From Aquimarina algiphila (GTDB lineage Bacteria > Bacteroidota > Bacteroidia > Flavobacteriales > Flavobacteriaceae), in the NCBI RefSeq assembly GCF_007489275.1, contig NZ_VLNR01000014.1:1-64000 (forward strand): a DNA stretch of 64,000 bases, in the 5' to 3' direction. Made by a program: the position numbers and the translations under genes. Shown piece after piece: positions 9,485 through 18,792 of this stretch. The stretch's first letter is position 1, and every line of letters starts with the position of its first letter. The notes beneath the pieces are model-generated. The model was not told where the DNA came from. It saw only the letters and a program-made list of their open reading frames with translations, and did no database searches.

Positions 9485-9712
9485 ATGAAAAACGAAAACA
9501 GCAAAGAGCAGCCCAATAATCCATTACATGGTGTTAAACTGGTAGATGTTTTGGAACATTTGGTAAGTCAATATAGTTGGGAAGGGCTAGGATCTAGGAT
9601 TAACATTCAATGCTTTAAGAGTAATCCTTCTATCAAATCTAGTCTTAAGTTTCTGAGAAAAACGCCTTGGGCTAGGGAAAAAGTAGAGAAATTGTATTTA
9701 GAATCTATTTAG
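9485..9712 (+). CDS. VF530 family DNA-binding protein
   Basis: 75 residues. It contains the hallmark of the VF530 (DUF2132) family: NNPLHGVKL near the start, YSWEGLG in the middle, then [20 protein letters not shown] and [10 protein letters not shown]. The family is a small helical double-stranded-DNA-binding fold of unknown cellular role, and full length is about 70-80 residues, so this is intact. It is a single gene between its own promoter-like box and a bidirectional terminator. Identification rests on the strongly conserved central motif. Confidence 0.92.
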   Translation: MKNENSKEQPNNPLHGVKLVDVLEHLVSQYSWEGLGSRINIQCFKSNPSIKSSLKFLRKTPWAREKVEKLYLESI

Positions 9713-9722
9713 GAATAAGAGC

Positions 9723-9756
9723 AAAAAAGCTGGGTTATTAGCCCAGCCTTCTTTAG
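9723..9756. terminator. bidirectional terminator
   Basis: GCTGGG/CCCAGC stem around TTATTAG, with AAAAAA before and a T-rich run after. It lies between convergent genes ending at 9712 and 9774. Confidence 0.75.
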
Positions 9757-9773
9757 TGCTTATAATAATTCAA

Positions 9774-12700
9774 TTATTCTTTAATAATCTTTTTAGTGAC
9801 ATTAAGAGTTCCGTTTACATTTGAAGCACGTACCACATAAAATCCTTTAGGATAATCACTCATATTTACAGAGACTTTAGACTGTCCATTATTAAGTCTA
9901 ACGGATTGGTTATATACCGTTTTACCGGTTACATCTGTAATCATAATATCTACATCTCCTTTAGTAATTGATGTACTAAATTCTATAGATAATTGATCCA
10001 GAACAGGATTAGGAGAGACAGCTACTTCTGCTTCTTCTATACCAAACTCTTCATTAAACATTTCACTTTCCATAGCTGTTGGGTTATCTGCATAAGCAAC
10101 TGCATTTTTACCAGCAATACGTTCTCCGTTTTCAAGACATACGATTGCATCTAGATCATATCCATCTGCAAACCAAGGAAAAATAGCTCGATTACTAATA
10201 TCCACAACTTTAATAAATTTAGCAGAACGTAAATTACCAGTTGCAAGATCAAATTCTCCGTCCTGACATGTCGTTCCCAAAGAAACGAAGTTTACACCAT
10301 CTTGTGAAGCAAAGACTTCTGCAGACTCAGGATAATAGTTACAAGGAATATTATCAAAGAATCCTGTAGATTCGAATACCGCAAATTCATTAGTATCTTT
10401 GTTGTCAAAAATCTCATTGTTTAATTCTACGGTGATGGATCCACCAAATCCTAAGCTTACAAAATTAATAAATCGTCGTTCTCTTGGATTTCCTATAGCA
10501 CGCTCAGGTCTGCTTCTAAAATAAGATATTCTTCTTCCATCTTTTCTTGGTCCTTGATCAAATGTGATAACTGATCCAACAGAACATTCATTGTCAACAA
10601 ATTCAGTTTCTAGTAAGAATCGTGCAGAAACAGGTAAATGGTCTGAAGTGGTAAACGCATAATCATTATCATATACTTCATAATGAACAGTTACAGAATT
10701 TTGTATATACGCATCATCGAGTTCGTTGGTGATAGCAATATGATCAATCATATTATCTCTTGAAATAAAAGAACGAAATCCAGCTTCGCTTAATGCAGAA
10801 GAGACAATGGTATAATTAGCAGTATCGTCAACGTATTCCTGAAAACTAGAAATAGTGGATGGAATATCTGCTACGGTCTCATCTACGTCGTCATTATAGT
10901 CTCCCAGAAGAATAACTTTATTATTAGCAAAATTTACATCTAATGAATCTTTTAGTACTTCGACATCATACTTACGCATATCATATCTATTTTGCGGATC
11001 ACTACTATTGTTTGCTCTGGCGTGTAATGCTATTAAATCTATACGCTCTGTTACTCCATTAATAGTAACATCTGCTGTCATTAAGAATGGTAACCTTCCG
11101 CTTGCATAAAAACGTGATGTTTCATCTGGATAGTTGACCAAAGCAGAGTCATCTCCACCATTATATAATGGATGAATAGAAGTAAACATTGCTCTGGTTT
11201 TTACTACAGAAACAGTTTCAGTATTATAAATAAACCCAACTTTTTGAGATACTCTACCAGAGCCAGGCCCAGAGACGGCATCAGACAGAATATAATCATA
11301 ACCAGGTAATTGTGCTACCAATTCACCAAACAAGGCGTCATCAGCAATCTCTTCTACTGCGTATACGTCAGCATTTAATTTTCTTAACACAGTAGCAGTA
11401 CTATCTCTTTGGATAGCATCAGACATAGGGTTTTGGCCTACTGGTGAGTTATTTTCATCACCAAACCACTCGATATTCCATGTTACAACATCAAAAGTGT
11501 CTTCTTTTGGGAAACCTACGGTGTCTCCAGGTGGAATAAATTCTACTGCACAAGGAATATCAGATTCTTGCCTTGGTAACAATTGGAAGAATTCTCTAAA
11601 ACGTCCCACTACTCCTGTGATTTCTGAACAAGTAGCAGGCTGTGCTTTTCCTACCACAGAAGCTACGTCATTGTCGATACGTAATTCTCCATTTCCGCTA
11701 GCATCAGTAAGCGTGAAGTTAGCGTTTCCAAACAAAAGATCACCTGGATTTGGAAAGGTGGTATTAAGAACACGAACAAGTTCACCTGGATGGTTTGCAA
11801 GTTCTGTAAGCGTAATGTCTAAAGGGGTAATAGGATTCTGCGGAAGACCGTTATTTACTACTTCTGCTACAGAACTGATCTGAATCTGATCATTAAAAGC
11901 AGCTCTGACCCCTGTTATTGTAACAGAATCTCCAACTTTTATGTTAGCGTCTGCTTGTACCAGATCATCAAAAACGGCAATACCACCTGTAGCATCTTGT
12001 ATAAATGCAGGGCCATTAAAACTATCGGTAACCGTTAATACTCCGGCAATAGTTACAGGAGTGCCTTCTGCCAGTGCTCTGGCTTCAGCAATAGTTACAG
12101 GTTCACCTGGTGTTACAATAACACCATCATTATCAGTACCTGGTGTAGGAGCTTTTGCTACATAAGAATCTGTATTACGAGCGCCTCCTTGTCCGTTGGG
12201 TACTCTCTGCAGGGATTCACCATCTTTACTTCCATTTGCGTTCTCATTAACTTGTGGTTGATCTGCATTTAGTAATACTAACAACTCTGCATCGTCATTA
12301 TCATCTGTATCATACACAATGGCATCGATGATATTTTCTGTGGTAACTGCTGTTCCGTTAGGAAAGCTGGTAGCGTCACCAAAATATAAGACTACAGCAT
12401 CAGCACCGTTTTGGAAAGAATTTCCTGGTACCACTAGTCCAACATTGGCAACATCTGCATTTCCAATTACAAAATATCCTTCGGCATTTGTAGAGAATCC
12501 ATCCAGATCGATAGCATTATAACTTGTATTGTTACTTCCATTATAATTTACCAATACATACCCGTCAAGAGAAGTATTTCCTGTTCCACCATCATATAAT
12601 TCTACAAACTCCAATGCATCTGAACCTTGAGTATCTGCATCCAATTCGTTAATAATAAGATTGACAACCTCTGTTGCATTTGTATTAGCTGCTCCTGGAG

Positions 12701-14384
12701 TAGGAATAGCTTGTGTATATGAAGTTGTATTTCTTAATCCTCCCGTTCCATTAGGAAAACGTTGTAAAGATTGAAAATCCTTATCTCCTTTTTCATCCTC
12801 ATTTACCTGAGGTTCTCCAGCATTTAATAAGACCAATAATTCTATATCATCACTATCGTTAGTGTCATATACAATAGCATCAATTAAGTTTTCAGTAGTT
12901 ACGGCACTTCCGTTAGGAAAATTAGTAGCTTCTGTTTTATACAACGCTACCGCATCAGCTCCATTTTGTAATCCATTACCAGGAAATGTTATACTTACAT
13001 TGGCAACATCAGCATTTCCGATAACAAAATATCCATTAGCATTGGTTGTAGAACCAGTTAAGTCATAGGTAGCATAACTTTGGTTATTAGAACCGTTAAA
13101 GAATACTAATATATGCCCGTCCAAAGAAGTATTTCCTGCTCCGCCGTCAAACAATTCAACAAATTCCAGAACGTCAGATCCATCTGTATCTGCGTCAATT
13201 TCGTTGATTACTAATACGGTTGGATCAACATTGTCAATAACAACGTTTTCGCGATTAGGAGTGTTAACTGCTTCTCCCGGTTCTGCAATAGCTGCTGGAA
13301 AACTAGGTAATCCACTCCCATCAAAATCATTTCTAGTCCATTCAGTTACAACATCGGTATCTTGACCGTTTGGAAACCTTGAAGCCCCACCAACAGTAAA
13401 TGAATTTCCATCAAAAGATTGCAATAATGTAACGGTAGCATAATTAAGATCTGATGCACCACCATCATTAACTCCGATGTCATCTATACGTTCTTCCCAA
13501 GGTGTAATATCCAAAATACCATCATCATTGGTATCAAGATCTTGCCCTAGATTTCCTGTAAAGTTTTTTACAAGAAGTAACGCTACAGTTCCGTTTTCAT
13601 AAGTATTACTACCAAATGGAGTAGTGAAGTATCCATTAACATCGGTAGTCCCAAGTTGTATTACCTCATCTATAGTTCCAGAAGCATTACTATCTCCTTC
13701 AATTTCTAATATCCAATATTCACTTAGATCAGTTTCTGATCCAGCCAATATCTCTACAAATTCGTCTGTATCTGATCCTGTATGGTTAAATAAAAACTCA
13801 TTAATTACAGGAACGATAACTGGTGTTCCAAAAGTTTGATTTGTGTTTACTGCTCCATAAGTGTTTGTAGGTGTAGTTTCCCAAATAAATTCTGATGCTA
13901 CTGTGCCGGCTCCTGATAATTGTAAAGAAGCACCTACACTTGTACTACTAGATTCTGATACTCCAATATCTGTACTTGTTACCCCAGCTGCAGGACCGTC
14001 AACTGCTGTTATAACGCCTTCATAACTTAGAAACTGAATTACAGCATTATTATTATCTACTAAGGCGATCCCGTCAGGAGAACCATTTTGTAATCCATTC
14101 ACAGGAAGAATTTCTACTAAGGTTCCAAAACCATTTTGTTGGTCAGGAAGCATTCCAGAAATTGATATTGTATTGTAAACAGAATTGTTTGATCCATTAT
14201 ACAAAACAATGCTCCAACCAGAAAGATCTGTTCCTGCAACCCCTGCGATTTCTATTGCTTCTTCTACGTCTGTACTTGCATTATCGTAGTGAATTTCATT
14301 AATAAATACAGACTGCGTAAATCCATTTTGAGCCCCTAAAAAACAAGAGATGACAAATGGAATTAAAAGTAATTTTAATTTCAT
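9774..14384 (-). CDS. T9SS-secreted nuclease with lamin-tail domains and EEP catalytic domain
   Basis: 1536 residues from Met at 14384, where a signal peptide begins (MKLKLLLIPFVISCFLGAQ); the frame is open to 14423 but the extra 13 residues are not signal-like. Four lamin-tail-like modules begin at about residues 30, 195, 391 and 576; the last two are near-duplicates (INEIDADTDGSD / INELDADTQGSD, both with GYFVIGNADVANV). An OB-fold-like segment (about 760-930) precedes an endonuclease/exonuclease/phosphatase domain (about 965-1250) with TWNIEWF, VEEIAD, LHARANN, LGDYNDD, IDHIAITN and TSDHLPV, so the metal-binding and catalytic residues are present. The end has a T9SS type A sorting domain (SPNPVLDQLSIEF ... 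GFYVVRASN ... KKIIKE). It resembles ExeM/NucH-type extracellular DNases, likely used to scavenge DNA. Transcribed alone. Confidence 0.92.
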   Translation of the reverse strand: MKLKLLLIPFVISCFLGAQNGFTQSVFINEIHYDNASTDVEEAIEIAGVAGTDLSGWSIVLYNGSNNSVYNTISISGMLPDQQNGFGTLVEILPVNGLQNGSPDGIALVDNNNAVIQFLSYEGVITAVDGPAAGVTSTDIGVSESSSTSVGASLQLSGAGTVASEFIWETTPTNTYGAVNTNQTFGTPVIVPVINEFLFNHTGSDTDEFVEILAGSETDLSEYWILEIEGDSNASGTIDEVIQLGTTDVNGYFTTPFGSNTYENGTVALLLVKNFTGNLGQDLDTNDDGILDITPWEERIDDIGVNDGGASDLNYATVTLLQSFDGNSFTVGGASRFPNGQDTDVVTEWTRNDFDGSGLPSFPAAIAEPGEAVNTPNRENVVIDNVDPTVLVINEIDADTDGSDVLEFVELFDGGAGNTSLDGHILVFFNGSNNQSYATYDLTGSTTNANGYFVIGNADVANVSITFPGNGLQNGADAVALYKTEATNFPNGSAVTTENLIDAIVYDTNDSDDIELLVLLNAGEPQVNEDEKGDKDFQSLQRFPNGTGGLRNTTSYTQAIPTPGAANTNATEVVNLIINELDADTQGSDALEFVELYDGGTGNTSLDGYVLVNYNGSNNTSYNAIDLDGFSTNAEGYFVIGNADVANVGLVVPGNSFQNGADAVVLYFGDATSFPNGTAVTTENIIDAIVYDTDDNDDAELLVLLNADQPQVNENANGSKDGESLQRVPNGQGGARNTDSYVAKAPTPGTDNDGVIVTPGEPVTIAEARALAEGTPVTIAGVLTVTDSFNGPAFIQDATGGIAVFDDLVQADANIKVGDSVTITGVRAAFNDQIQISSVAEVVNNGLPQNPITPLDITLTELANHPGELVRVLNTTFPNPGDLLFGNANFTLTDASGNGELRIDNDVASVVGKAQPATCSEITGVVGRFREFFQLLPRQESDIPCAVEFIPPGDTVGFPKEDTFDVVTWNIEWFGDENNSPVGQNPMSDAIQRDSTATVLRKLNADVYAVEEIADDALFGELVAQLPGYDYILSDAVSGPGSGRVSQKVGFIYNTETVSVVKTRAMFTSIHPLYNGGDDSALVNYPDETSRFYASGRLPFLMTADVTINGVTERIDLIALHARANNSSDPQNRYDMRKYDVEVLKDSLDVNFANNKVILLGDYNDDVDETVADIPSTISSFQEYVDDTANYTIVSSALSEAGFRSFISRDNMIDHIAITNELDDAYIQNSVTVHYEVYDNDYAFTTSDHLPVSARFLLETEFVDNECSVGSVITFDQGPRKDGRRISYFRSRPERAIGNPRERRFINFVSLGFGGSITVELNNEIFDNKDTNEFAVFESTGFFDNIPCNYYPESAEVFASQDGVNFVSLGTTCQDGEFDLATGNLRSAKFIKVVDISNRAIFPWFADGYDLDAIVCLENGERIAGKNAVAYADNPTAMESEMFNEEFGIEEAEVAVSPNPVLDQLSIEFSTSITKGDVDIMITDVTGKTVYNQSVRLNNGQSKVSVNMSDYPKGFYVVRASNVNGTLNVTKKIIKE

Positions 14385-14755
14385 GACTATTAGTTTGTTT
14401 GTGTGATTTTTTGCGTTACGCAAGGTATGGCATTAGATCGATTTGATCATTCTTACTATGTTAAAAAAACTTTAACAAGTAATTTTTCTGTTATTGAATT
14501 TATCTGAAACCTAGAGATTTAAACATATAGAAGACATTAAGCCAAATGAAGAATAAAAAGTAAAGGGTGAAAAAGACGTTTTTAAAAAGGGTAAAACCAC
14601 CCTGGTGAAATAGGATTTTATACCCTTTGTATTTGATTATCAATAATTTATATTTATAAGATAGATTTTTGTATGGAGTTTAGTTATCGTGTTGGGGAAC
14701 ATGTTTTACACTAATTCATATCCAGAAAATATTATGAATTAAATACATAGAATAA
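14385..14755. other. divergent intergenic region with nested hairpin
   Basis: 371 bases. At 14586-14628 AAAGGGT pairs with ACCCTTT, enclosing AAAA/TTTT and CACC/GGTG pairs. It has no T run, so it may be a 5' leader structure of the rightward lipoprotein gene rather than a terminator. No gene seen. Confidence 0.35.
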
Positions 14756-15481
14756 ATGAAAAAGCTTGGGGGTTTTAAAAAGATGGTTTGGATTAGTTTA
14801 GGTGTTTTGCTTATTGTATCGTGCGAACAACCCGACGGGGTTACAGAGTTTATAAATACAAATGACCAGGCAGGTTTTATGAGTACAACAGGAAACAGTG
14901 ATAAAATTATAGATGAAGCTGAATTAGAAACAATAAGTCCGTTATTACATATGAGCTTTGATGGAGATTTAAGCGAGGAACAAGCGTCTACAAAATTTAA
15001 TGAAGCCGTAGCGGTGTATTTAACCAATAATAAGAGTGATAATAAAGGTTCGGGTACAGAATTGTTGTACAGGATATGGAACTATACCGGGACAAAAAAA
15101 GATAATGATACTGATGGCAAAGTGAAAGCTCATGTAGGTTTTAATACCAATAAAGGAGAGTACTACGACATCAATGTTATTTTGGATAACGAAGGAGATG
15201 ATCGAGAAGGCGGATGGGATTATTATCTTATAAAAACTAATTTACCTAAAGAAGATGTAGCGTGGGTTGAATTAAGAAATGCATTTATTCAACTACAAGG
15301 TCAAGATGGGTGGTACCTAAAAAGATACTATTTGATAATATTGGACTCAGATCAGGTACAATTTGCTGTAGGAGCTTCTGATATAGTCTCAGAGGCCGAG
15401 GTTTGGTTGGACAATACTTGTGATCTTTGCTGGGATACTTTTTCTACCGGAATCATAGGCGAAGGAAGGTTAAATTTTTGA
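14756..15481 (+). CDS. lipoprotein of unknown function
   Basis: 241 residues with a lipoprotein signal; the lipobox LLIVSC puts the acylated Cys at about residue 23. The remainder is acidic. The middle (about 100-205) has a beta pattern with YRIWNYTGTKKDNDTDGKVK and a later DGWYLKRYYLIILDSD, which faintly recalls a PLAT/LH2 beta-sandwich, but I would not assign it. A late CDLC pair could bind metal or form a disulfide. The gene is 141 bases before the expansin gene on the same strand with no terminator seen, so they may be cotranscribed. Confidence 0.7.
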   Translation: MKKLGGFKKMVWISLGVLLIVSCEQPDGVTEFINTNDQAGFMSTTGNSDKIIDEAELETISPLLHMSFDGDLSEEQASTKFNEAVAVYLTNNKSDNKGSGTELLYRIWNYTGTKKDNDTDGKVKAHVGFNTNKGEYYDINVILDNEGDDREGGWDYYLIKTNLPKEDVAWVELRNAFIQLQGQDGWYLKRYYLIILDSDQVQFAVGASDIVSEAEVWLDNTCDLCWDTFSTGIIGEGRLNF

Positions 15482-15622
15482 GGAAGGATAATATATATTA
15501 TTGTTTAATTGTATGGATTGAATTCTTAAAGTAAAATATGAATACAGTTTTATAGTTGTATAAGGTATAGGATATTTTATAATAACCTAAGAGGATATTA
15601 ACTCACTTTTAAAACCTTAACT

Positions 15623-17497
15623 ATGAAACTTAAATTTTTAATTATTATAGCATATGTATCATGCTATGTAAATTGCGTGGCGCAATGTAATGACAGTATA
15701 AAATCTGGAGAAGCTACTTTTTATGGAGGTGTAGCAGGAAGCGAAGGAGGAAATTGCTCGCTTCCAGTAGCAGCAGATGATTTTATGCATTGTGCATTAA
15801 ACAATACAGATTATGATGGTAGTAATGCTTGTGGAGCTTGTCTAGAGATAACCGGTTCTCTCGGCAAAACTATTGTAAAAGTAGTAGATCGTTGTCCAGA
15901 ATGTAAACCAGGTGATGTAGATTTAACACAGCAGGCATTTTCTGAAGTTGCAAATCCAATAGATGGACGAGTACCTATTATCTGGAAATTCGTTCCATGT
16001 CCATTAGCAGCTAGTAAAACAATTAAAGTTAATTTTAAATCAGGATCTACAAAATATTGGACTGCAATTCAGTTTCGTGATCTCAAACATGCAGTATCAA
16101 AAATGGAATATCTTAAAGATAATGCATGGGTTAATGTAGAACGTAAGTTATTTAACTTTTTTATAGAACCAGCAGGTATTGAATCTCCAATGCAGTTACG
16201 AATCACATCGTCTGTAGGAGAAGAATTAATATTGAAAGATATTGTGATCAATACAAATACAGATTTTGATACCAAAATGCAATTTAGCACACCACCAAAT
16301 TGTGGCGGAGAACCATCACAAGAACCAATAGCTTCATTTACAGTTACTCCAGAAATGGGTGTTGCTCCATTAGAGGTGTCTTTTGATGGCACTTCTTCTT
16401 CAGATCCAAATGGAGATTCAATTACCTATGCCTGGGATTTCGGGAATGGTGAAACATCAACATTAGCTACTCCAAAAGTAACATTTACAGAGATCAAAAC
16501 ATATACAGTAAGCCTAACGGTGAGTGATGGTACAAATACTTATGTTCCTGTTAATCAAGATATTGTAGTATCTGATAGCAATATAGCACCAGTGGCTGAT
16601 TTTACAGCTACACCAACTTTAAGCATTGCACCTGTGACAGTAAGTTTTGATGCTTCTGCATCTTCAGATGCAAATGGAGATACATTAACCTATACTTGGG
16701 ATTTTGGAGATGGAAATACCGGATCAGGTATAACTGTAGTACATGAATATATTACTGTTGGAAAGTATACTGCAATATTAACAGTAAGTGATGGAAGTAA
16801 AACTGGAACAAAGACCACAACGATTAATGTTACCGATGGCAATGGTGGTGTGAGTTGTGCTTTTGGAACACCAACTACTGAGGCGTTACCGGCTATTAAT
16901 TCTGCATTCGAGAATATATATGTTATAGGTAATGGAGGCCCAAATCTAGATAACGCTACTAATTTTACTATAAATTGGGATCTTGCGAATAACGGATTAT
17001 ACCAGTTTTCTTTAGGTACCAATAACGGTATTCCCGATTGGTATATTAATCTATTACCAAAAATCACACAAAACTTTAATACTACGAAACCATCAATTAC
17101 AATTACAGATTCTGGATTTACAGGATTGGATGGTGCGTATTGGACAACGGTAGATACAGGTAATTTTGTGTTAGTTTCTAAAACAGGAGGTTTTACTATT
17201 TATTTTAGTAAAGAGACCGCTGCTCCTAATTGTGAGGGCACACTACCATTGACAGCCTTTAGTGTAGAAACATTTAATAATCCCGTTCAGGATAAACTAG
17301 TCATTAAAGGAGAGGATATATCCAAAGGGACTAGTGTTAGTTTAATAAACATTTCTGGAGTAGTATTAAAAACTATTCTAGTTCAATCCAACTCAAAAGA
17401 GGTAGAATTAAATACGGCCAATCTTGAGTCTGGGATGTATTTTGTTAAAATTAATTATGAGCAAAGAGAAAAGACATTGAGAATAATTAGAAATTGA
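15623..17497 (+). CDS. bacterial expansin with PKD domains and T9SS tail
   Basis: 624 residues. Signal peptide about 1-20. Expansin domain 1 follows: GEATFYGG at 29, CALNNTDYDGSNACGACLEI, KVVDRCP with Asp89, and DVDLTQQAF with Asp100, the position of the essential Asp (D82) of Bacillus EXLX1. Domain 2 (about 130-220) has KYWTAIQFRD and KMEYLKDNAWVNV; Tyr145, Trp146 and Phe177 align with the cellulose-binding aromatics W125, W126 and Y157. Two PKD domains start near 234 and 322, an unassigned beta module spans about 411-540, and a T9SS sorting domain runs from about 545 (VQDKLVIKG ... GMYFVKINY). Expansins loosen cell-wall polysaccharide without hydrolysis. A strong terminator follows. Confidence 0.9.
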   Translation: MKLKFLIIIAYVSCYVNCVAQCNDSIKSGEATFYGGVAGSEGGNCSLPVAADDFMHCALNNTDYDGSNACGACLEITGSLGKTIVKVVDRCPECKPGDVDLTQQAFSEVANPIDGRVPIIWKFVPCPLAASKTIKVNFKSGSTKYWTAIQFRDLKHAVSKMEYLKDNAWVNVERKLFNFFIEPAGIESPMQLRITSSVGEELILKDIVINTNTDFDTKMQFSTPPNCGGEPSQEPIASFTVTPEMGVAPLEVSFDGTSSSDPNGDSITYAWDFGNGETSTLATPKVTFTEIKTYTVSLTVSDGTNTYVPVNQDIVVSDSNIAPVADFTATPTLSIAPVTVSFDASASSDANGDTLTYTWDFGDGNTGSGITVVHEYITVGKYTAILTVSDGSKTGTKTTTINVTDGNGGVSCAFGTPTTEALPAINSAFENIYVIGNGGPNLDNATNFTINWDLANNGLYQFSLGTNNGIPDWYINLLPKITQNFNTTKPSITITDSGFTGLDGAYWTTVDTGNFVLVSKTGGFTIYFSKETAAPNCEGTLPLTAFSVETFNNPVQDKLVIKGEDISKGTSVSLINISGVVLKTILVQSNSKEVELNTANLESGMYFVKINYEQREKTLRIIRN

Positions 17498-17573
17498 TGC
17501 TAAAAAAACATTTTGTTTTAAACCAATGAAATTATTTTGTAGAAAGGAGTACAGAATCCTTTTTATATAATCA

Positions 17574-17611
17574 AGACACCTTGATCAATTTTGATCAAGG
17601 TGTCTCGTTTT
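17574..17611 (+). terminator. terminator of the expansin gene
   Basis: Perfect 14-bp stem (AGACACCTTGATCA and complement) with a 4-base loop, followed by CGTTTTT. Only the rightward side has a T run. Confidence 0.85.
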
Positions 17612-17698
17612 TAAACAATTTGGCTATTATAATTTAGAATGATATTAACACTCTTTTTCGGCTATTTTCAGCGGGTTAAAATCCCCTCTTTTGTAATC

Positions 17699-18670
17699 TT
17701 AATTGAGCCTTAGTTTTATATACACAGGAAAATGATCACTATATCCACCTATGTATTTTCGTCCAATATAAGTTCTAAAAGGGTTTCCTTTATATCGGCC
17801 TTTATAGATTTTTAGAAAATCATCATCGAATATGGCTGCATCAGAGAAGCTGTGTTTTCCTTTTTCATATTTATGGAAATTATGACTGAAAATAATTTGA
17901 TCAAATAAATTCCACTGATTCCTATAATTGGTACTACCGCTATATCGAGTAAGGAGTTGCTCCATGGGATTAAAAAGATCATGTTGTACCAAGTGATTTT
18001 TTACACTTTGACTAGATGGGTCATCATTAAAATCTCCCATAATAATGATTTTTGCATTAGGATCCTCAGCAGTGATCTGATCAATAATTTCACGATTTCT
18101 TTCGGCAGCAACGATTCGTTTATAAGCAGTAGTTTCGGCACCATCTCTTCGCGAGGGCCAATGATTTATTAAAACATGAATCTGTTCATTATTTAAATTT
18201 CCTGTAATCCATAAAATATCTCGAGTATAATCTCTCATCCCATTTTCATTGTCAACCAAAACCTGAACACTTTCAGAATTAGTAACTTCAAAATATTGTT
18301 TTTGATATAGTAAACCTACATCAATACCTCGTTCATCGGGAGAATCATAATGAACAATACCATAGTTTTTTCCTTTTAAATGTTTAGAGTTAACCAGGTC
18401 TTCGAGAACACTTTTATTTTCAACTTCGGCTACGCCAACAAGGATAGGAGCTTTTCTCGTTTTAGAAAATCCGATGTTGGAAATAGCAGTTCCAAGTTTA
18501 AATATTTTTTTTTCATATCGACTTCGATTCCACTGTTTTTCAGAATCTGGCAAGAAATCTTCATCCAGAGTATGTGGATCATCTTTAGTATCAAATAAGT
18601 TTTCAAGATTATAAAATGCTACGGTATAATGATTTGTAGATTTTTTATTGAAATAATATGTATTGGCCAT
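17699..18670 (-). CDS. endonuclease/exonuclease/phosphatase family protein
   Basis: 323 residues. All EEP motifs are present in order: FYNLENLFD (metal-binding Asn), GVAEVEN (Glu), NHWPSRR (His), MGDFNDDP (Asp/Asn), FDQIIFSH and GYSDHFPVY (catalytic Asp-His). It lacks a clear signal peptide and extra domains, so it is a compact single-domain enzyme unlike the large secreted nuclease. Flavobacterial homologues are annotated as endonucleases or phosphoesterases; the true substrate cannot be read from sequence. It is divergent from hflX, with starts about 120 bases apart. Confidence 0.88.
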   Translation of the reverse strand: MANTYYFNKKSTNHYTVAFYNLENLFDTKDDPHTLDEDFLPDSEKQWNRSRYEKKIFKLGTAISNIGFSKTRKAPILVGVAEVENKSVLEDLVNSKHLKGKNYGIVHYDSPDERGIDVGLLYQKQYFEVTNSESVQVLVDNENGMRDYTRDILWITGNLNNEQIHVLINHWPSRRDGAETTAYKRIVAAERNREIIDQITAEDPNAKIIIMGDFNDDPSSQSVKNHLVQHDLFNPMEQLLTRYSGSTNYRNQWNLFDQIIFSHNFHKYEKGKHSFSDAAIFDDDFLKIYKGRYKGNPFRTYIGRKYIGGYSDHFPVYIKLRLN

Positions 18671-18728
18671 AGGATTTAATTTTCTAAGAAACCTTTTGGA
18701 TTGTAGACTTCTGAGTATATTATTATTG

Positions 18729-18736
18729 TACTTTTG
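18729..18736 (+). promoter_or_regulatory. -7 box before hflX (TACTTTTG)
   Basis: Exact TAnnTTTG match 56 bases before the hflX start, overlapping a TGTAC palindrome-like stretch. No well-spaced -33 TTTG is visible. Confidence 0.3.
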
Positions 18737-18792
18737 TACACTTGATTAAAAGCACAATATAATAAATTAAGATATAGAAGATAAGGTAGCTA

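Noticed and set aside
11497..13839. Several rightward frames across the secreted nuclease gene
   Set aside because: They mirror the repeats of the leftward gene and have no family resemblance; shadows.
14716..15027. Leftward frame of 103 codons over the lipoprotein start
   Set aside because: It is antisense to a gene with a clear lipobox and runs from its coding part into the upstream noncoding region.
15519..15535. Possible fifth copy of the regulon motif before the expansin (GAATTCTTAAAG)
   Set aside because: It lacks the second half-site GAAWTTC and the spacing to a -7 box, so it is probably chance.
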